A stretch of DNA of 64,000 nt, from positions 5,621,001-5,685,000 of the forward strand of contig JAQISU010000094.1 of the NCBI GenBank assembly GCA_029339505.1. Reading direction: 5' to 3'. The notes under the pieces are model-generated. The model worked only from the letters and a program-made list of their open reading frames with translations. It had not been told where the DNA came from and made no database searches. The stretch comes from Unio delphinus. Its lineage: Eukaryota; Mollusca; Bivalvia; Unionida; Unionidae. Below are positions 13,695 through 27,042 of this stretch, piece after piece; within the stretch, counting starts at the first letter, position 1; every line of letters starts with the position of its first letter. Position numbers and translations under genes: made by a program.

Positions 13695-16128
13695 CTGTAA
13701 AACAAATTATTATTGGTTGTGAATGTGCTCATTGTATTTTACTTGTGCCAAACATAAGAATGCCTCATTCGTTACACTAATGCAACTATTGTAAACACAA
13801 AAGGGAAGGTCTGCAATTAAAACATTGTAATGTTTGTAATGTTTACTGACAGAAGAAGGCTCTAAATTCAAATATACTAATGGAAAAAGAACACTTTTTG
13901 AACCAATCGTCTACCTCACTCACACACAGATAGCTACTGATATTGTGTTCACAGCTTAGTGACAGGATTGTACTTACGACTTGAGAAATTAAGGTTGTAA
14001 TATACTTAGTTTGAGGGTTCTACAGATCAAAGCCATTCATAATTGATCTTCCTTATTGATAACATAATCTTTGAGGTCACATTACGAGAAATTACCAGTC
14101 ATGGGCCTCGCAAGGTGGCACAGATAACGAAACGACAACTCTTCACCCTAAATCTATTCATTATTGTTCCATATATTATAGTATTAAACAGGCTATGTAT
14201 TTGTTGGTCACAGAACGACATAAACGGACATGTTATGTATGCATAGGTGCATGAAGTATATGCTTTTCTCTGCGTGGTTAATACAGGATTTTCTTATTCA
14301 TATTCGTTATATTAAATAACTGCTTTATATTCAGTGTTTTAGGCTCAAAACACACTCTTTTCAAAGATACAAACTAATGTCCACTAAAGAAAAATATTTT
14401 AACAAAATTTCATTAATCTCCGATTTCAGTTTGAGACACATTGTTCACAATCTCTAACTTCTATCAATACTATCACATCTTAAACGTATTTTATCTTTTT
14501 TATTTGTATATTTTCTTTTTTTGCCTGTAATTTGGAATTAACACTATCCTGTATTGATTAGAAAAGTGTTAACATTCGTAGTATCGGGAATGTTGTTTGT
14601 GACCTGAATGAGACTCTGACCTACTTCATCAAGAATACATTTTGCGAAGGCATCTATTTATGTTAATAAAACGATATCTCATATGTATAGTCCAGGACAA
14701 GGTCAATATTAATACGCGATCTCACACAACCTGGCTAGGATAGTGTTATTGATAGTACGTTATCTCACATTTCTTGACTTGGACAGTGTTGATATAAGTA
14801 CAAAATCTAGTGCGGTGTATCACACTTCAAGGCTACGACACTGAGAGAACTAGTACGAAGTCTCGTGCTTTTTGACTGGAATTTAGTTAATATCTGTAAG
14901 ACATGTCATACTTCTTATACAGATCAGTGAATCAGTGAAAGTACATGTACGCCATAACGGTTGTAGCTAGTATTACAAAAATCTAGATATACTGTTGAAT
15001 TGCCTATTTCTCCTGATGAAATTGAGAAAATTATAGAATGTGTAGAGATATCATTTCCAAAAGTAGATTCTTTTAAATCCGTACTTATCTATTTTTATAG
15101 GAGCGAAATGATTTATAAGAAGTCGGACATAATTTCTGATAGGATATTTGTGATGTAGTAGGAATTACTTGCCATAACACCAATTAGACACAGTAGCTGT
15201 CGATTAAATCCTGATTAACGTATGAATAGTAAAGTTACATGGGATATAGTAGGTGAGTAGATAGATAAATATTTCCATTTTTATTTTGGTGAACTCAAGA
15301 TTGGAAAATTTGTAGGATTTTAGGTCTCGTAAAAGGAAATGAAAAACCAGCAAGTGGAGTAAAATTATCAAATAATTTATTTTCCGTGAATGCAAAGTGA
15401 AAATTCAATAGACGCTCGCAGTATTGTAAGTTAAACACTAAATAATTCTAAATGTTCTAACACAATTCCCAAAATATAGACTGTTAGAATGAAGTCTTAT
15501 CTATCATGATGCATTAGAAGCCTTTATTGTGCTGATTTAAGGCAATCATATAATCCATAATTTCCTTGAATGAGTTCTCAGTAATCCCTAAATAATGCAC
15601 TAATCTAAAACGTCAATGAGCACATTGGAGTTTCACTGAATAATTTAAATTAAAGCAAAATAAATCAAACTGTGACTGTGTCCATTTGACACCAGTACAT
15701 AATTATTTTGACGATATTTACACTCAGCCAAAAAATAGGTCAAAAGAATATGGTTCTTCGTATGATGCACGCGCACACAGATCGCCCATCTTCGATTATT
15801 GTTAAACACATTTTTTAATCTGAAACCAAAAAAAAAACCCTAGATGTTATATGCTCAGTGGAATGCCAGTTATCAATTGCTTTTTCTGTCTTTTTTTTTC
15901 TTCTTCATTTTGCTTACTTGTAGATTCCTAATCTAATTTTAATATGCAATATTATAGGTATACAAACAACGTTTGTGTTTAGTGTTTGTTACGTGGCTGT
16001 TAAGTTGTCCCTTCGTCTGAATAATTGAAATCTTATTTGTAATTGTAATGAACAGGTGAAACTTAATATTGTAGCACTGGTATACCAATTACTCGCCCAC
16101 TATCAAATATGTTTGCCATGTACATTAC
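13695..16128 (-). other. Intron with a dispersed repeat shared with 37.95 kb
   Basis: Most of this intron is AT-rich and featureless. At about 15390-15600 it resembles 37950-38150 inside the 13.9-kb transposon, for example around AAATAATTCTAAA and GTTCTAACACAA. This suggests a solo fragment of that transposon family or a shared smaller repeat. Confidence 0.55.
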
Positions 16129-16307
16129 CCTACACTCCATATGGTGTCTTTCACAAACTCTTTCCTGTACTCTGTCGCTAGCGTAACAAAAACTAGGCGT
16201 AGTGCTACGTTCCACCCGGCTTCCTTGACTTAAGAAAAAGGCTGCTTCTTTCTTATCTATTCGAATCTCGTTCAACGGCTGATTGCGACTGTAATGAGCT
16301 TGAACAA
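16129..16307 (-). CDS. Second exon, N-terminal conserved region of the secreted protein
   Basis: A 179-nt exon with AG acceptor (16308-16309) and donor GTAATG (16123-16128). It joins exon 1 in phase 1 and exon 3 in phase 0. It encodes a basic segment followed by a FCY and two further Cys. The duplicate at 21530-21699 encodes a closely similar peptide, and the substitutions between them look protein-conserving, which supports a real exon. I do not recognise the family. Confidence 0.75.
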
Positions 16308-17322
16308 CTTGAGGAAAATAAATAAATAATTATAACTAAAAGCTCAAGGCTCCATAATTTTAAGGTTTGTTAAAAGATCTGTTTCGTTATTTTTAAACTA
16401 GTAATACCTCTAGCCTTGTTTGGTAAACCTTTTATGTAAATCTTTAATTATAGAGGATACACTGTCTAATAGGTACCTGGTATTATACGGCTTTTATATT
16501 CCGTCCCACTCTCTACCAAGACACCATTGCTCTCGCATGGCGACCGGTTAACCTTAGGTAAAATAAACGTTTCTAATAACATCATCCAAAGTTAAGTTCC
16601 GGATAAGCAACGAATATACATCGAGGTCGAAATCTACTGCTAAGAGTAGTCTCAAAGGATAGAAAGACGCTTCTTAGATATATATATATCTTATATCTGT
16701 ACTAAGCAGCAAAGAGGAAAATTTCGTCAGAATATATCCAAAATGTAGTGACGGGTTAGATTTCTTAAAACAATATTTGTTTCCTTACTAAAATTATTTT
16801 TTTCTTGATTTCATATAGTCATAATTGTATCATAACTATCGGATATATCACTATGATAGTTTTTAATTTTTTCCGACACTAATTTTTACTAACCTCTTGG
16901 GAGGCTCTTTTGACAATTTACGCCTTCTTTACTGAATATGTTTGCATTTCTTGTACATGTATAGGAACTATTATTCACTATTTTTATTATAAATATGTAA
17001 CGAAAACTGCTACATTGAGGCTATTTGTCTATCAAGCTTTAATATTCAGCTATAATTTGATAAATGCATCTATTCTTTCTTGTTCTAGTTCATCTATTCA
17101 TTGCATTGCCACCCTCCCCTCCCGCCCCAATACATAAAGACATATTTAATTACATAAATAATAAGAAACAATGGCGCTGTTGTGAAGATAAAAACATGCA
17201 CTTTCTAGAATAGAAATAAAGAAATATTACTAGATTATTTCAACTTGTAATAAATTTGCTTTTTCATAGGCAATATTTTCTTGAGTCACACGCCTTACAG
17301 ACATATAAACTGAGTCACTTAC

Positions 17323-17380
17323 CTCTTTGACACAATAGCAAACTGATAATAAGGACAAAATCCATTTTCGGTATTCCCAT
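17323..17380 (-). CDS. First coding exon, signal peptide
   Basis: ATG at 17378-17380 begins a short hydrophobic leader of 19 codons, rich in Leu/Ile and ending LLLCQR, followed by a consensus donor GTAAGT at 17317-17322 (phase 1). The duplicate at 23106-23163 has exactly the same length and phase. The gene product is thus routed to the secretory pathway. Confidence 0.78.
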
Positions 17381-18369
17381 CCGAGGCGTTTAACAAAGCT
17401 ATGTTGATCGTCGATGTAAAACAAAATGTATGTCTAGTTCCAAAATGTACACAATGGATAGAGTCCTTTTAATGATTAACTTCACTAAAACCCGACAAGA
17501 TTAATGTCAATATCGAACTTATTTTATCCTTGTGTGTTATCTACCGAGTATCCCCCCCCCCTCCGAGAATACGTATTAGAGGTATGACCAAAATCAACTT
17601 AGCATTGGTTGGGTCGATAAAAACAAGCAGGCACTTAAGTACACTATCTTAAAATATGCGGCATACTTTTAAAGATAAAAAGTAAATGATATATTTACAT
17701 AGGTAACGGTTGAAGCAATCGACAATGACATATCGGGTTTGTACATTATATTGCGCCACTAATCCTTGAATATATAGATATTCCTTCCTAAGAGCAAGTA
17801 TATCGCAGAGAATGAAAAAGTACACTAATTCTCCATAAACTAATACATGAACGAGTACTTATCAATTTAATCAAATCTGAATAAATTGAAAATCACAGAC
17901 CCCTTCTTGTTAAATACACAAAGAAAGTAATATATTGGTCAAGTGCTTTTATTTATAAGAACAGTAATTGAGATCGCATAACAGCGGGCAGTAATAATTG
18001 AAGATCTTACAAGAGTGCTCGTTTAAAATCAAATATGGTGTTGACATGATTTAAATTATTAGAGACGAGTCCCTTATATTGCATATAGGATAACATGACC
18101 ATGTTGCTTAGAAGGAACTAGCATAATATCAAAACCTCGAAATAGTATGCATGTATTTATTTTGTCTTTTTCCAAATGCTTTTGTATGGTGTGTTCTCAA
18201 AGATGGATTTATCTTAAGTTACTAAGGTTTGTTATATATTTGTTGTTGTTGTTGTCTTTTTTTTAAACGTAGTTCTGAGCGCGTGGACACCTTGAGATGA
18301 CAACTGGTCTGAGATGACTAGACTGCGATAAGAAAAGTAAGGTTAGCGAACAGCTGGATTTCTCTATCG
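17381..18369. other. Upstream region of the secreted-protein gene
   Basis: The minus-strand promoter and 5' UTR should lie here. A poly-C run near 17550 and AT-rich sequence are present. No promoter element could be singled out. Confidence 0.4.
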
Positions 18370-19620
18370 CATGGGTGAGAAATAGTTGAATCTGCGGATG
18401 CATCTTCTTTGGACTTGGTGCTGTGCTACGGCAGAAACATGGTAGCACTTTAAGTACGGTGGCATGTGCACCGTGAGGTATTTCAGAAACAGAGCAACTT
18501 GGGCATGGGAACACTTTAGTAGCTATTTAATCGGGTCACAATTCAAACTTGATACTGATCATAAACCAATAGTATCACTAATGAACACAACATCTTGGGA
18601 TATTTATCACCACAAATTCAACGCTTCAGAATGCGTTTGATGAGATGAAAATTTTGTATAGTTCATGTTACTGGCAAAAATATATTAACTGCTGATGCTC
18701 TTTTCAGAGTACGGTTATATTATTACTCTGAGATTGACAGATGATTTCAGGCTGAAACTAAACGTGCATGTTGATTTCGTAGTTAGTAATTTGCCCTCAT
18801 TAAATTCTCGACTTGAGCAAATACAGTCTGAATATCGAAATGATTCAATTTGCAAACAGTTTGTACAATTCTGTGAAACTGGGTGGCCTGAGAAATTCGC
18901 TATTGACAAAAAACGTCAATCGCACTGGGCAGATGGAGGTGAAGTTGTACAAAAACCACTTGAATAAGAAATCCTAGAGAGAATTCACGATGGTTACCAA
19001 GGCATAGTTAAATGCCAAGAACGCGCCAAAACGTCAGTTTGGTGGAAAGAACTATGCACTAAGCTAGCACACTTGGTAGTGTCTTGCCGAAATTGTATCG
19101 AAATCTCATTAGATCAAGCTAAACCAAAGATGCACATGAATTGGTAAGGAGTCGCTTCAGACTTGTTAATACTGAATGGTCAAACATATCTTTTGATGGT
19201 TGATTTGGTTAGACAATAAATCGAAATAGCAAACTTGCATGGCATAGGTTCAAAATCAATTCTCAATCGTCTCAAATCAATCTTTGCGTGTCATGGTATA
19301 GTAGAAACTGTTCAAACAATTAAAGAATGCTTAAGAAAGCAAACGATCCTTGCACAGTTCTTTTGACATATCGCGCAACACCATTACTGAATGGATACAA
19401 CCCTGATGAATTATTGATGGGAAGCAACATTGAAAACTACTTTGCCAATGGCACTGAGAAACGTACAACCGAAATGTCCGGATTTAATAAAACTGAAGAA
19501 ATTGGAAAACTACCAAAGGCAAACTCAAAAGTGAACTTATGATCGTCGAGATCGCGCCCGAAATAGGAACACGCTTGAGGTAGGGAATAAAGTATGGATT
19601 AAAAATCACTTTTCTTTAGT
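18370..19620 (+). mobile_element. Decayed Ty3/gypsy pol remnant
   Basis: Broken plus-strand frames show, in the right order, RNase H (SADASSFGLGAVL near 18.38 kb and DTDHKPI near 18.55 kb), a zinc-binding integrase N-terminus (IHDGYQG ... CRNC, 18.98-19.10 kb), parts of the integrase core and a TYRATPLLNGYNPDELLMG block (19.37 kb). Stops and frameshifts are frequent and no LTRs were found. Confidence 0.85.
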
Positions 19621-20851
19621 TACATATCCCGATTCAACTATTTCTACATACATTTGGTTTCTTAGTCTGTATTAACACTGTCAAGGAATTGAATAAACTC
19701 TTTAATTTATTAAATACATGTACTCTAGTTTCGTGTTTGGCATACAACAATAATCTAGGTTGATTAATGTATATTGTGTTGTGTCTCTTTTCAAAATAGT
19801 GAGTTCGGTCCATCCTATGCCGCACGTGTGAAGTGCTGTTGATGGCCTTCAGTGCACAGACAATATATGTGTAGAAATACCTCATGATATGCAAAGTGTT
19901 TTATATTACAGATTGTCTTGTCAGTCAGCGCTCTACTATAAGGACTTGAACAACTTCAGCTGTAGAGGTATCTATGTTTATTAATTTCTTGTTTATATAC
20001 AAAAATACAAACTTCTGTTGATTCCAGATCAAATGGAAACGTTGTTGCAATGCGTATTCATTTACAGACTCTAAATTTCAATTTTAAGTAGACCAAAACG
20101 CTATTTTCTTTCGAGAGTTATATTTAAAGCGCGACTACGTTCAGATTTATCGGGACTGAGTTAAGTGTACATTAATAAGTGTGTTGTTGTGTAATGACGA
20201 ATCTGCGTTTGTGTATTTGTTTTGGAATACGACATACAATCAGTTATTTTGTTTATATAATTAAGTCTTAGGTACAATAAGAAAATGAAGATATAATAAA
20301 AAGGTTACTGTATTTGTATGGGAAAATATGAACTCGTTTTGTAGGATGGATATATTTCCATTATGAATACTACTACTACTACTACTACTAATATATCGCT
20401 ACGAGTACCTTACACGAGGATGCATAAATACGTTATGGAGGCTATGAAACAATGCATATAACTCGACTGAATAGATCTCGTGAAAGATAATATCAACAAA
20501 GCCAACAATCACACCACTTCAAGCTTTCTTTTCATGACGATACTCCAAATCTATAACAGGAGTTTCAATAGAGTTCGTTGAGATAATATCTACCGAGTCT
20601 AACCCAGGGTGGATTGACAGATAATACATACTTGACGAATAATACAGTACTGAATCCTGCAGCTAAACGGTCTTGGATAAGTTTGTTTACCTGAAGAAAA
20701 TCTAACCTTCCTCATGCAGCCTTATCAAAATTAAAATCTGCATAAGTTTATCGCCCGTACACATTTCTTGCGGCAATATTTACAGAAATGAATATTCCAT
20801 ATAATGTTATATTACTACTACTGCTGCAACAAAAACTACTACTACAACTAT

Positions 20852-20889
<38 letters not shown>

Positions 20890-21529
20890 ATTATTATTAT
20901 TATTAATATTATTATTATTATTAATGATATTATTATCTCGGATTCAGTGACACGCTGCAGCATCATGATGACATATCTCCGAACCTGCATCACGCATAAC
21001 TTTACCTGGATATCACCTTGTTAGCATATATTGCAGTATGTGATTTATGATATCATTCTTTTACGCTACAAATGGTTTCTTAACCTTTGCCCTTAGGTTG
21101 AAAGTAGTTCAAAATAATTTGGGTCTCCGTACTATCCACTGCTACACAGCATTTATTACACAGATTAACCCATCTTCGAATAATGCTATACAGGTTTGCT
21201 AACCTGACAACAACACATCATAGACACGTAGTTTACTCAGTTTAACACCATTTTATTTTGCTATTCATTCTTTCTTTTTCAATTATTTAACTCTTACTTG
21301 CTGATTCCCCTTTCACTTCAAAGATGTAAAAGTTCAGATTTCCTGATAGTGTGTGTGTTTCGTCTTTGTTCCATGGCTGTAAGTAATCTCTTCCCTTGAC
21401 AAAGAGCTAGATTAGCTTGAAAAGTTGGGAAACTGTTTTGTAATGGTATGGAACAGGAAGGACTTAATATCTGAGCAGTCGACAATCATTTAGTCACCCA
21501 ATATTTGATATATTTTACGTATAGTTTAC
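19621..21529. other. Non-coding; triplet repeats only
   Basis: I see (CTA)n near 20370-20390 and a longer interrupted ACT/ATT triplet tract at 20813-20930. A third exon for the duplicated upstream gene copy was looked for here and not found. Confidence 0.55.
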
Positions 21530-21699
21530 CCGACACTCCATATGACGTTGTTGACAAATTGATTCCTGTCCGTCGTAACAAAAATTAGGCGTAGTGCCAC
21601 GTTCCACTCGGCTTCCATAACTTAAGAAAAAGGCAGCTTCTTTCTTATCCATTCGAATCTCGTTCAACAGCTGATTGCGACTGTAATGAGCTTGAACAA
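21530..21699 (-). CDS. Duplicate of exon 2 of the secreted-protein gene
   Basis: A 170-nt exon-like segment with AG acceptor (21700-21701) and donor GTAAAC (21524-21529). It encodes a peptide close to that of 16129-16307, three codons shorter, with FCY and later Cys kept. It lies 1.4 kb downstream of its own signal-peptide exon. Either it is an alternative N-terminus for the same gene or part of a partial tandem duplicate. Confidence 0.68.
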
Positions 21700-21782
21700 C
21701 TAGAATAAAATAAACAAATAATTACAACTGAAAGTTCAAGATTCAATAATTTGAGTTTTGTTGAACGCTGTTTAGTATAGAC

Positions 21783-22228
21783 TCGGGTCACAATTATAAC
21801 TTCCGGTACAGTACGTCACGAATGGAGTCGCACTCCATGTTTAGAGCATTTATTGCTCTCTCATTTTGGTAGCGATGCAAGAGTTAGAGTTAGGCATTCT
21901 TGGTGTTGATTTAAAGGTAATTGTTTATTCGTTAGAATTTGATAATTACGGCGTGGTTGTCTGTGCGTATTACGGCGACAGTCCACAGTGAGTAATGAGT
22001 TATTTGTGCTGAACCAGAAGTGAAATCTGTTGTGATTCATTTCACGTTCGTTTGTTTATCGTACAGCCTGTCATATAAATGGTGGATAACCTATGACAAT
22101 AACTCCGCCACGAATTAATCTTTGAAGGTATTTGGAACTAACATGGAATTTCTGATTTGGACACAGCGAAAAGTTCAGTTCTGAGAAACAAATTTAGAAA
22201 CTATCTAGGGAAAATAATTGTGACCCGA
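21783..22228. mobile_element. MITE-like element, 446 bp
   Basis: Perfect 15-bp terminal inverted repeats TCGGGTCACAATTAT flank a non-coding body. It sits in the intron between the duplicated exons 1 and 2. I could not assign a target-site duplication with confidence. Confidence 0.6.
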
Positions 22229-23105
22229 CTACATGTATCTCTTGTATAAATCCATATGTATAGAGGATAAACGTTACAATAGGTAGCTAACATTAAAATA
22301 CCTTTAGGTGCAATCCTACCCCCACAAATACAACGTTGCTCTATTATGACGAGCTGTTATCCTAGGGTGGAATAAAGGAGGTAATGGTGACGTCTTTCTT
22401 CGCTAAGTTCCGTATAACTAAAGAATATAACTTGACGTCAAATCCAATGCATAGAGTATTCTCAAACGAAGAAACGATGTCTTTTGACTGTATGCACCTT
22501 AATGCTGTAATATAACAGAAAGGGGATTTGACTTTACTCGCCATAGTGGGCATAAACTATACAAAACCTAAACGTACTGCGGTATAGATTCAAAATATAG
22601 TAGACTGGTTAGATTTCGTAACAAATATATTTTCCCGAGTAAAATTATCTCTTCAAATATAGTATTTAGTCAGAAAATTTTATTCACTACGAATTATTTT
22701 TGCTATAAATACGTAACGAAAACAGTTACCTAGAGGATGTTTGTATACAGATCTATTACATTTAGAAATACTTTGATATCGACATTTTTCATTGTCTTAC
22801 TCTTTCATCCATACACGGCATTGCCTCAGAACTTTTACTTGGAAATATACATAAAACAGACATTTAACTTATACTTTCATGTGTAAATTCCAGCTTAACT
22901 CACGTCGAAATTAAGCATCATAATCGTACAGTATTAGAAACAACCGCACTGTTCTAAAGACTAAGAGATACATAAACATTTTTTTAGAATAAAAATAACT
23001 TCTCCGTGATACTAAATTATTTTAATGTTTGCGAATCCTGCTACGTTTCACGGTCACCGTTTTCTTGAGTAACACACTTTTCAGACATTATCTCGAATCT
23101 CTTAC
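22229..23105 (-). other. Intron of the duplicated 5' gene copy
   Basis: AT-rich sequence between exon-2 and exon-1 duplicates. It partly resembles 16.4-17.3 kb (for example around the GGTTAGATTTC and TATAAATA(C/T)GTAACGAAAAC stretches), as expected for a tandem duplication. Nothing else was seen. Confidence 0.55.
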
Positions 23106-23163
23106 CTCTTTGACACAATAGCCAGCTTATAATTAGGACCATAGGCAATGTTTGCATTCCCAT
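23106..23163 (-). CDS. Duplicate of the signal-peptide exon
   Basis: ATG at 23161-23163, a 19-codon hydrophobic leader ending WLLCQR, donor GTAAG at 23101-23105, phase 1. Length and phase equal those of 17323-17380 and most residues are alike. Confidence 0.7.
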
Positions 23164-23597
23164 TCCAGGTGACTAAAGAAGTCTTGCTGAGCGCGGATGT
23201 AATAATGGAGACTTATGTGGGAATAGTAATTTGACAAACATTTCGATACAAATAATAACTGTATTTCTAGTTCCAGAATCTGCACAAGGAATATTGTCCT
23301 TGTAATTATTATCTTCTCTCAAACCCGGCAAGATTAATGCCAATATCGACCTTCCTTGTTTTATACACGTGTGTTATCTACTGAATATCATCCCAGGGAA
23401 TGACAGTTTTGATCAACGTTATCTTAGCATTGGCTGGGTCACTAAAAGCAGGCGGCCACTAAAGGGCATTCGCGTACAAAATGTTGGAGGATTCTAAAGT
23501 TCAAAAACCAATTTTTTTTTCACAGGTAAGGTATAAAAGATTCCACAATCAGTTAAACATTTATAGGTTCGTGTGCAATTTATTTCGCCACTCCTCG

Positions 23598-23601
<4 letters not shown>

Positions 23602-23673
<72 letters not shown>
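23602..23673. repeat. (TA)n microsatellite
   Basis: About 36 TA units. The IY-repeat frames on both strands are artefacts of it. Confidence 0.95.
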
Positions 23674-23689
23674 GTTATTGATAAGTCCT

Positions 23690-25400
23690 TCTATCACATG
23701 TTTAAAAAACTTATTAAACAGTACGCATTTCGAGAATGGTATCATCTATAATGCAAACACTTGCTATGCATGCCTTGAAACTCTTGAAAGTTGACATGCA
23801 TTCCAAACTTGTTATAAAAATTGTTTATGTAAATCCAAGGACCGTATTCATTGATTATTCCGTTACATACAAAAATCCCGTTTTCAGCCAGTGCATGAAC
23901 ATAACACTAGAATTTCCAACTTTAACATTAAGATTCGTACTTGTTGGAGTTTTAAAAAATTGTCAGTTCTCTTCCGTGAGTGCATTATTTAATTCAATAT
24001 ATGCTGCAAATGCGTCACTCCAGAATGCATTCAAAGTATTTCTCAGCTTTGTCATAGAACCTACACTAAAACTGATGAACATGTCTATATTTGGCATCGA
24101 AGATCCTGAAAGCTATTTCCATTTAGATTTAAAGATAATAATTCTTCTCACCTAATTGAGCTTCAACAAATATACAACATGTTTATATCTATTATTTTGA
24201 AACCACCTTTAAAATACGCCTTACATAATTGAATTTTGATTTTACCACCACCTCATACAAACTTCTGATTTGTTGTTGTTGTTGTTGTAGGGTTTAACGC
24301 CATTTTTCAGCACACGATAGGCTATACATGGCGGCCAGTATTATTGGTGGATTAAGAACCCGGGAAAACCCACGGAAAGAACCACCGACCCACGAGAAGC
24401 TACTACACTAGCCGAATCTTAGACTCGAACCCGCGCAGACAGAGGTGAGATGGCAATGTTTCGTAACGGAAAGCGCTTTAGACCACTCGACCACTCGGGG
24501 CCACACAAACTTCTGAAGAAACACATCTAATTCTTGAACCTTAGCTTTAGGATGGTATGCTAAACCTAGAAATAGGTGAATAATCAGGGACAGGGCCAGA
24601 CTTTCACATCTACAATTTTCCTACTGGAGTAAGTGATCCCTTTGACCACTGTAAAAGTAAAGTTTTGCCTTGTCTAATGTTGCTTTCATAATTGAGCTTG
24701 ACCATACCGTGTAAAATAATAGAAAATGTAATACCTAAATACGCAAAAAAAAGATGTATTCCAATCTAAATGATATTCATGGCGGTACATTTCAGTACTT
24801 CCAGTTGTACTTCCTATGCAATACGCATTCAAGATTTTTAAATATTTAAACTGAGCTCTGAAAATTTAGAATACTGGTAGATAAGACCTAGTCTGATTAA
24901 AAATACTTATCTGAGATATTCAGGGTAAAAGCGGTGTCATCTGCATAATATGTGTGGTGTTTTTAATTTTAGTTCTTTGTTATTTTGATCTTTTTTCTAA
25001 TCAAATTGGCTAATACATCACATGAAAGAAAAATGGAATAGTGGGTCACCTTGTTTACATCCTTGATGTTAACCATGGCGAACGTTATCTATTTACAGAA
25101 GCACAAGACTTGGTATTTTTTTTAAAGATAGACAAAGCCTTGAAATCCCTCGTTTAAAATTTGGAAAGTTTAAAACTCAATCAATAAATATCAACGTAAC
25201 CGAATCGAATACCCCCTTAAAATAAACTACTTGTAGAAGTTCAGCTAACTTGAATTTTCTCGATGATTGAGTCACTTTGCAACAACAAAACTGGGAATTT
25301 ATTCATGGCTTTTATAAGATCACAGCTCTTTCAACCAATACATCTGGGCGCCGTAATTCATCTAAAATACTTTAAGATTGTTTCCAGTGCCTTTCAGGAA
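23690..25400 (-). mobile_element. Degraded L1/Tx1-like LINE, split by a SINE
   Basis: On the minus strand, reverse-transcriptase blocks GCKQGDP (about 25.06 kb) and YADDTAFTL (about 24.94 kb) are recognisable between stops. Further 3', at 24.17-23.75 kb, there is the post-RT domain typical of L1-like elements (FWSDAF ... NVKVGN). The SINE at 24271-24502 lies between the two parts. The open plus-strand frame at 23736-24155 is the antisense shadow. Confidence 0.7.
24271..24502 (-). mobile_element. tRNA-derived SINE with (CAA)n tail
   Basis: On the minus strand it starts at 24502 with a tRNA-like head (box A like GGTCGAGTGGTCTAAAGCGC, box B like GGGTTCGAGTCT). It runs through a conserved body and ends in (CAA)n, seen as (GTT)n on the plus strand. 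The 3' half matches the truncated copy at 2417-2570. Molluscan SINEs with conserved 3' domains look like this; the exact family was not determined. Confidence 0.78.
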
Positions 25401-26219
25401 GGAGACCTTACTGAAGTGACAGGATGAATATCCCATTGTAAACAAACGAGAACTCGTTTGTTTCACTCTTTTTCTCCGATTCCGAAAGAACGGTTCATAT
25501 CTTATGAAGTTTCACTTCCTCGTTCATGCAAGCATAGGATTCAAAATATTCCTGCATTCCATTAAACGGTCAATCTTAGCTTGGTCATCTCTTTAACTCT
25601 TTTTTTTCTTTTCAGTGTGAGCCCAAACACTCCATCCCGTCGCCGCAGGTTCACGAAACCCATTAAAGATTACCCTCTGGTCCACAGGAGTAGTCAAAAC
25701 CTTGCCTGTGAGGCACAGTGATCAATGTCATCCTTGAAGCGAATGTCCTATTGATTGTCAATTGATTGCAGCAGGAGATCGTACCGGAAAAAGCCATTCA
25801 TTCTTTCGTTATTTCTCATGTCAGATTTGTTTCCAGACGGCAAGAGAATCTCCAAACCTCTGTCTTCCCATTTCGATTTTTAAAAACTATTATCCTCTTT
25901 GACATTTCGATTTCAAGAATCCCACATCCTATGCATGCCATCGGTCCTTGCAGAGTCTCTTTTTTGACAGAATTAGTTGATCCATAATTCATTGTATTTT
26001 CACCTCATCGTTTTAAGTAACATTTGTTTCCACTGATGTCGCCTTTGCTTCAATGGATGGAACACAAAGCTCTCGACTCTCGTTACACAAGCAAGGGATC
26101 CGAAAGCTTGGGCAGCCAACTTCCTAGTCCCAAATTGAACCAGTATCCTTTCCACTAACCACACATATTTCCAGACTCTTCCACGCATGGTGAAACATGA
26201 GTGCTAACGAATTCTGCGT
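25401..26219. other. Non-coding, no recognisable gene
   Basis: Short open frames here show no domain, motif or splice context. The region leads into the decayed VWA exon. Confidence 0.5.
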
Positions 26220-26545
26220 ATTCACTTCAAAACAGCATGACGCAATCGAGAATCCATTTTGGTACACATATTCAAGAGCTTTCGTATGGTTAGTAAGATG
26301 TGCCGCCATGGAAATGATCGTAATGGTTTGGCAAATTTGAATTTCTGTTAAGTCATCCTGAAAATTGAACTTCACTTCCGCTTCAGCTGCATATGTTATA
26401 AGACCGACTCTGCCGTTATTGTTTCCAATCACATCTGAAGTAATTAATTGCATAGCGTCGAGGGCACGCTGTAAATCACCCATATACACTGTGCTACTGG
26501 CCAAGAAGGTATATCAGACATCCTTGGATGACATCCGGGAACAAA
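26220..26545 (-). pseudogene. Decayed copy of the degenerate-MIDAS VWA exon
   Basis: The minus strand resembles the first part of the VWA exon at 1581-2144: LITYAAEAEVKFNF, then the NHTKALEYVYQNGF block. Similarity then stops abruptly. The acceptor dinucleotide expected upstream is lost, and the second half of the domain and the donor are missing. Confidence 0.78.
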
Positions 26546-27042
26546 ATCGTGCATAACACGGAAAGATAAACGATGGTTATGGTATTTTATCGTACTGTGT
26601 AGTTTTGTTTCTCTACCAACGAGATCTAAGTTAATAAAATTAGAAACCAATGTTTTGGCTTCTTTAATAGGTTAAACATGTGAGATTTACAAATATAAAA
26701 ATACTAATATCTGATACCAAATTAAAAATGTGGAAGACATGAGTGTAAAATACAGAACTAAAGGTGTATGCGAAAACCAGATTTATTCCCTCGATTATTT
26801 ATTGCTTTGATATTTTGATTCAATTAAAGTTTAACAGATGTATTATCAAATACATATGTTGACAGAAATATATTAATTTTGAGGAGCTAAAATGTTTATG
26901 TAAATAGAGCTTTAAGCAATGTGCAATCTAATAAAAGGGTCTTTTATTTTCGCGAGTTTAGCCAATTTTTTAATTTTTCATATTTCATTGTATAAAGGCT
27001 ACACACAAATGAAAATGTTCCCGCTATTTATTTAAATTGTGT
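26546..27042. other. Former intron between the decayed VWA exons
   Basis: AT-rich, about 0.5 kb. It corresponds in position to the intron at 2145-3271. No feature seen. Confidence 0.5.

Noticed and set aside
23736..24155. 139-aa plus-strand open frame
   Set aside because: The opposite strand shows the C-terminal domain of an L1-like LINE in the right place after its RT, so this frame is a shadow.
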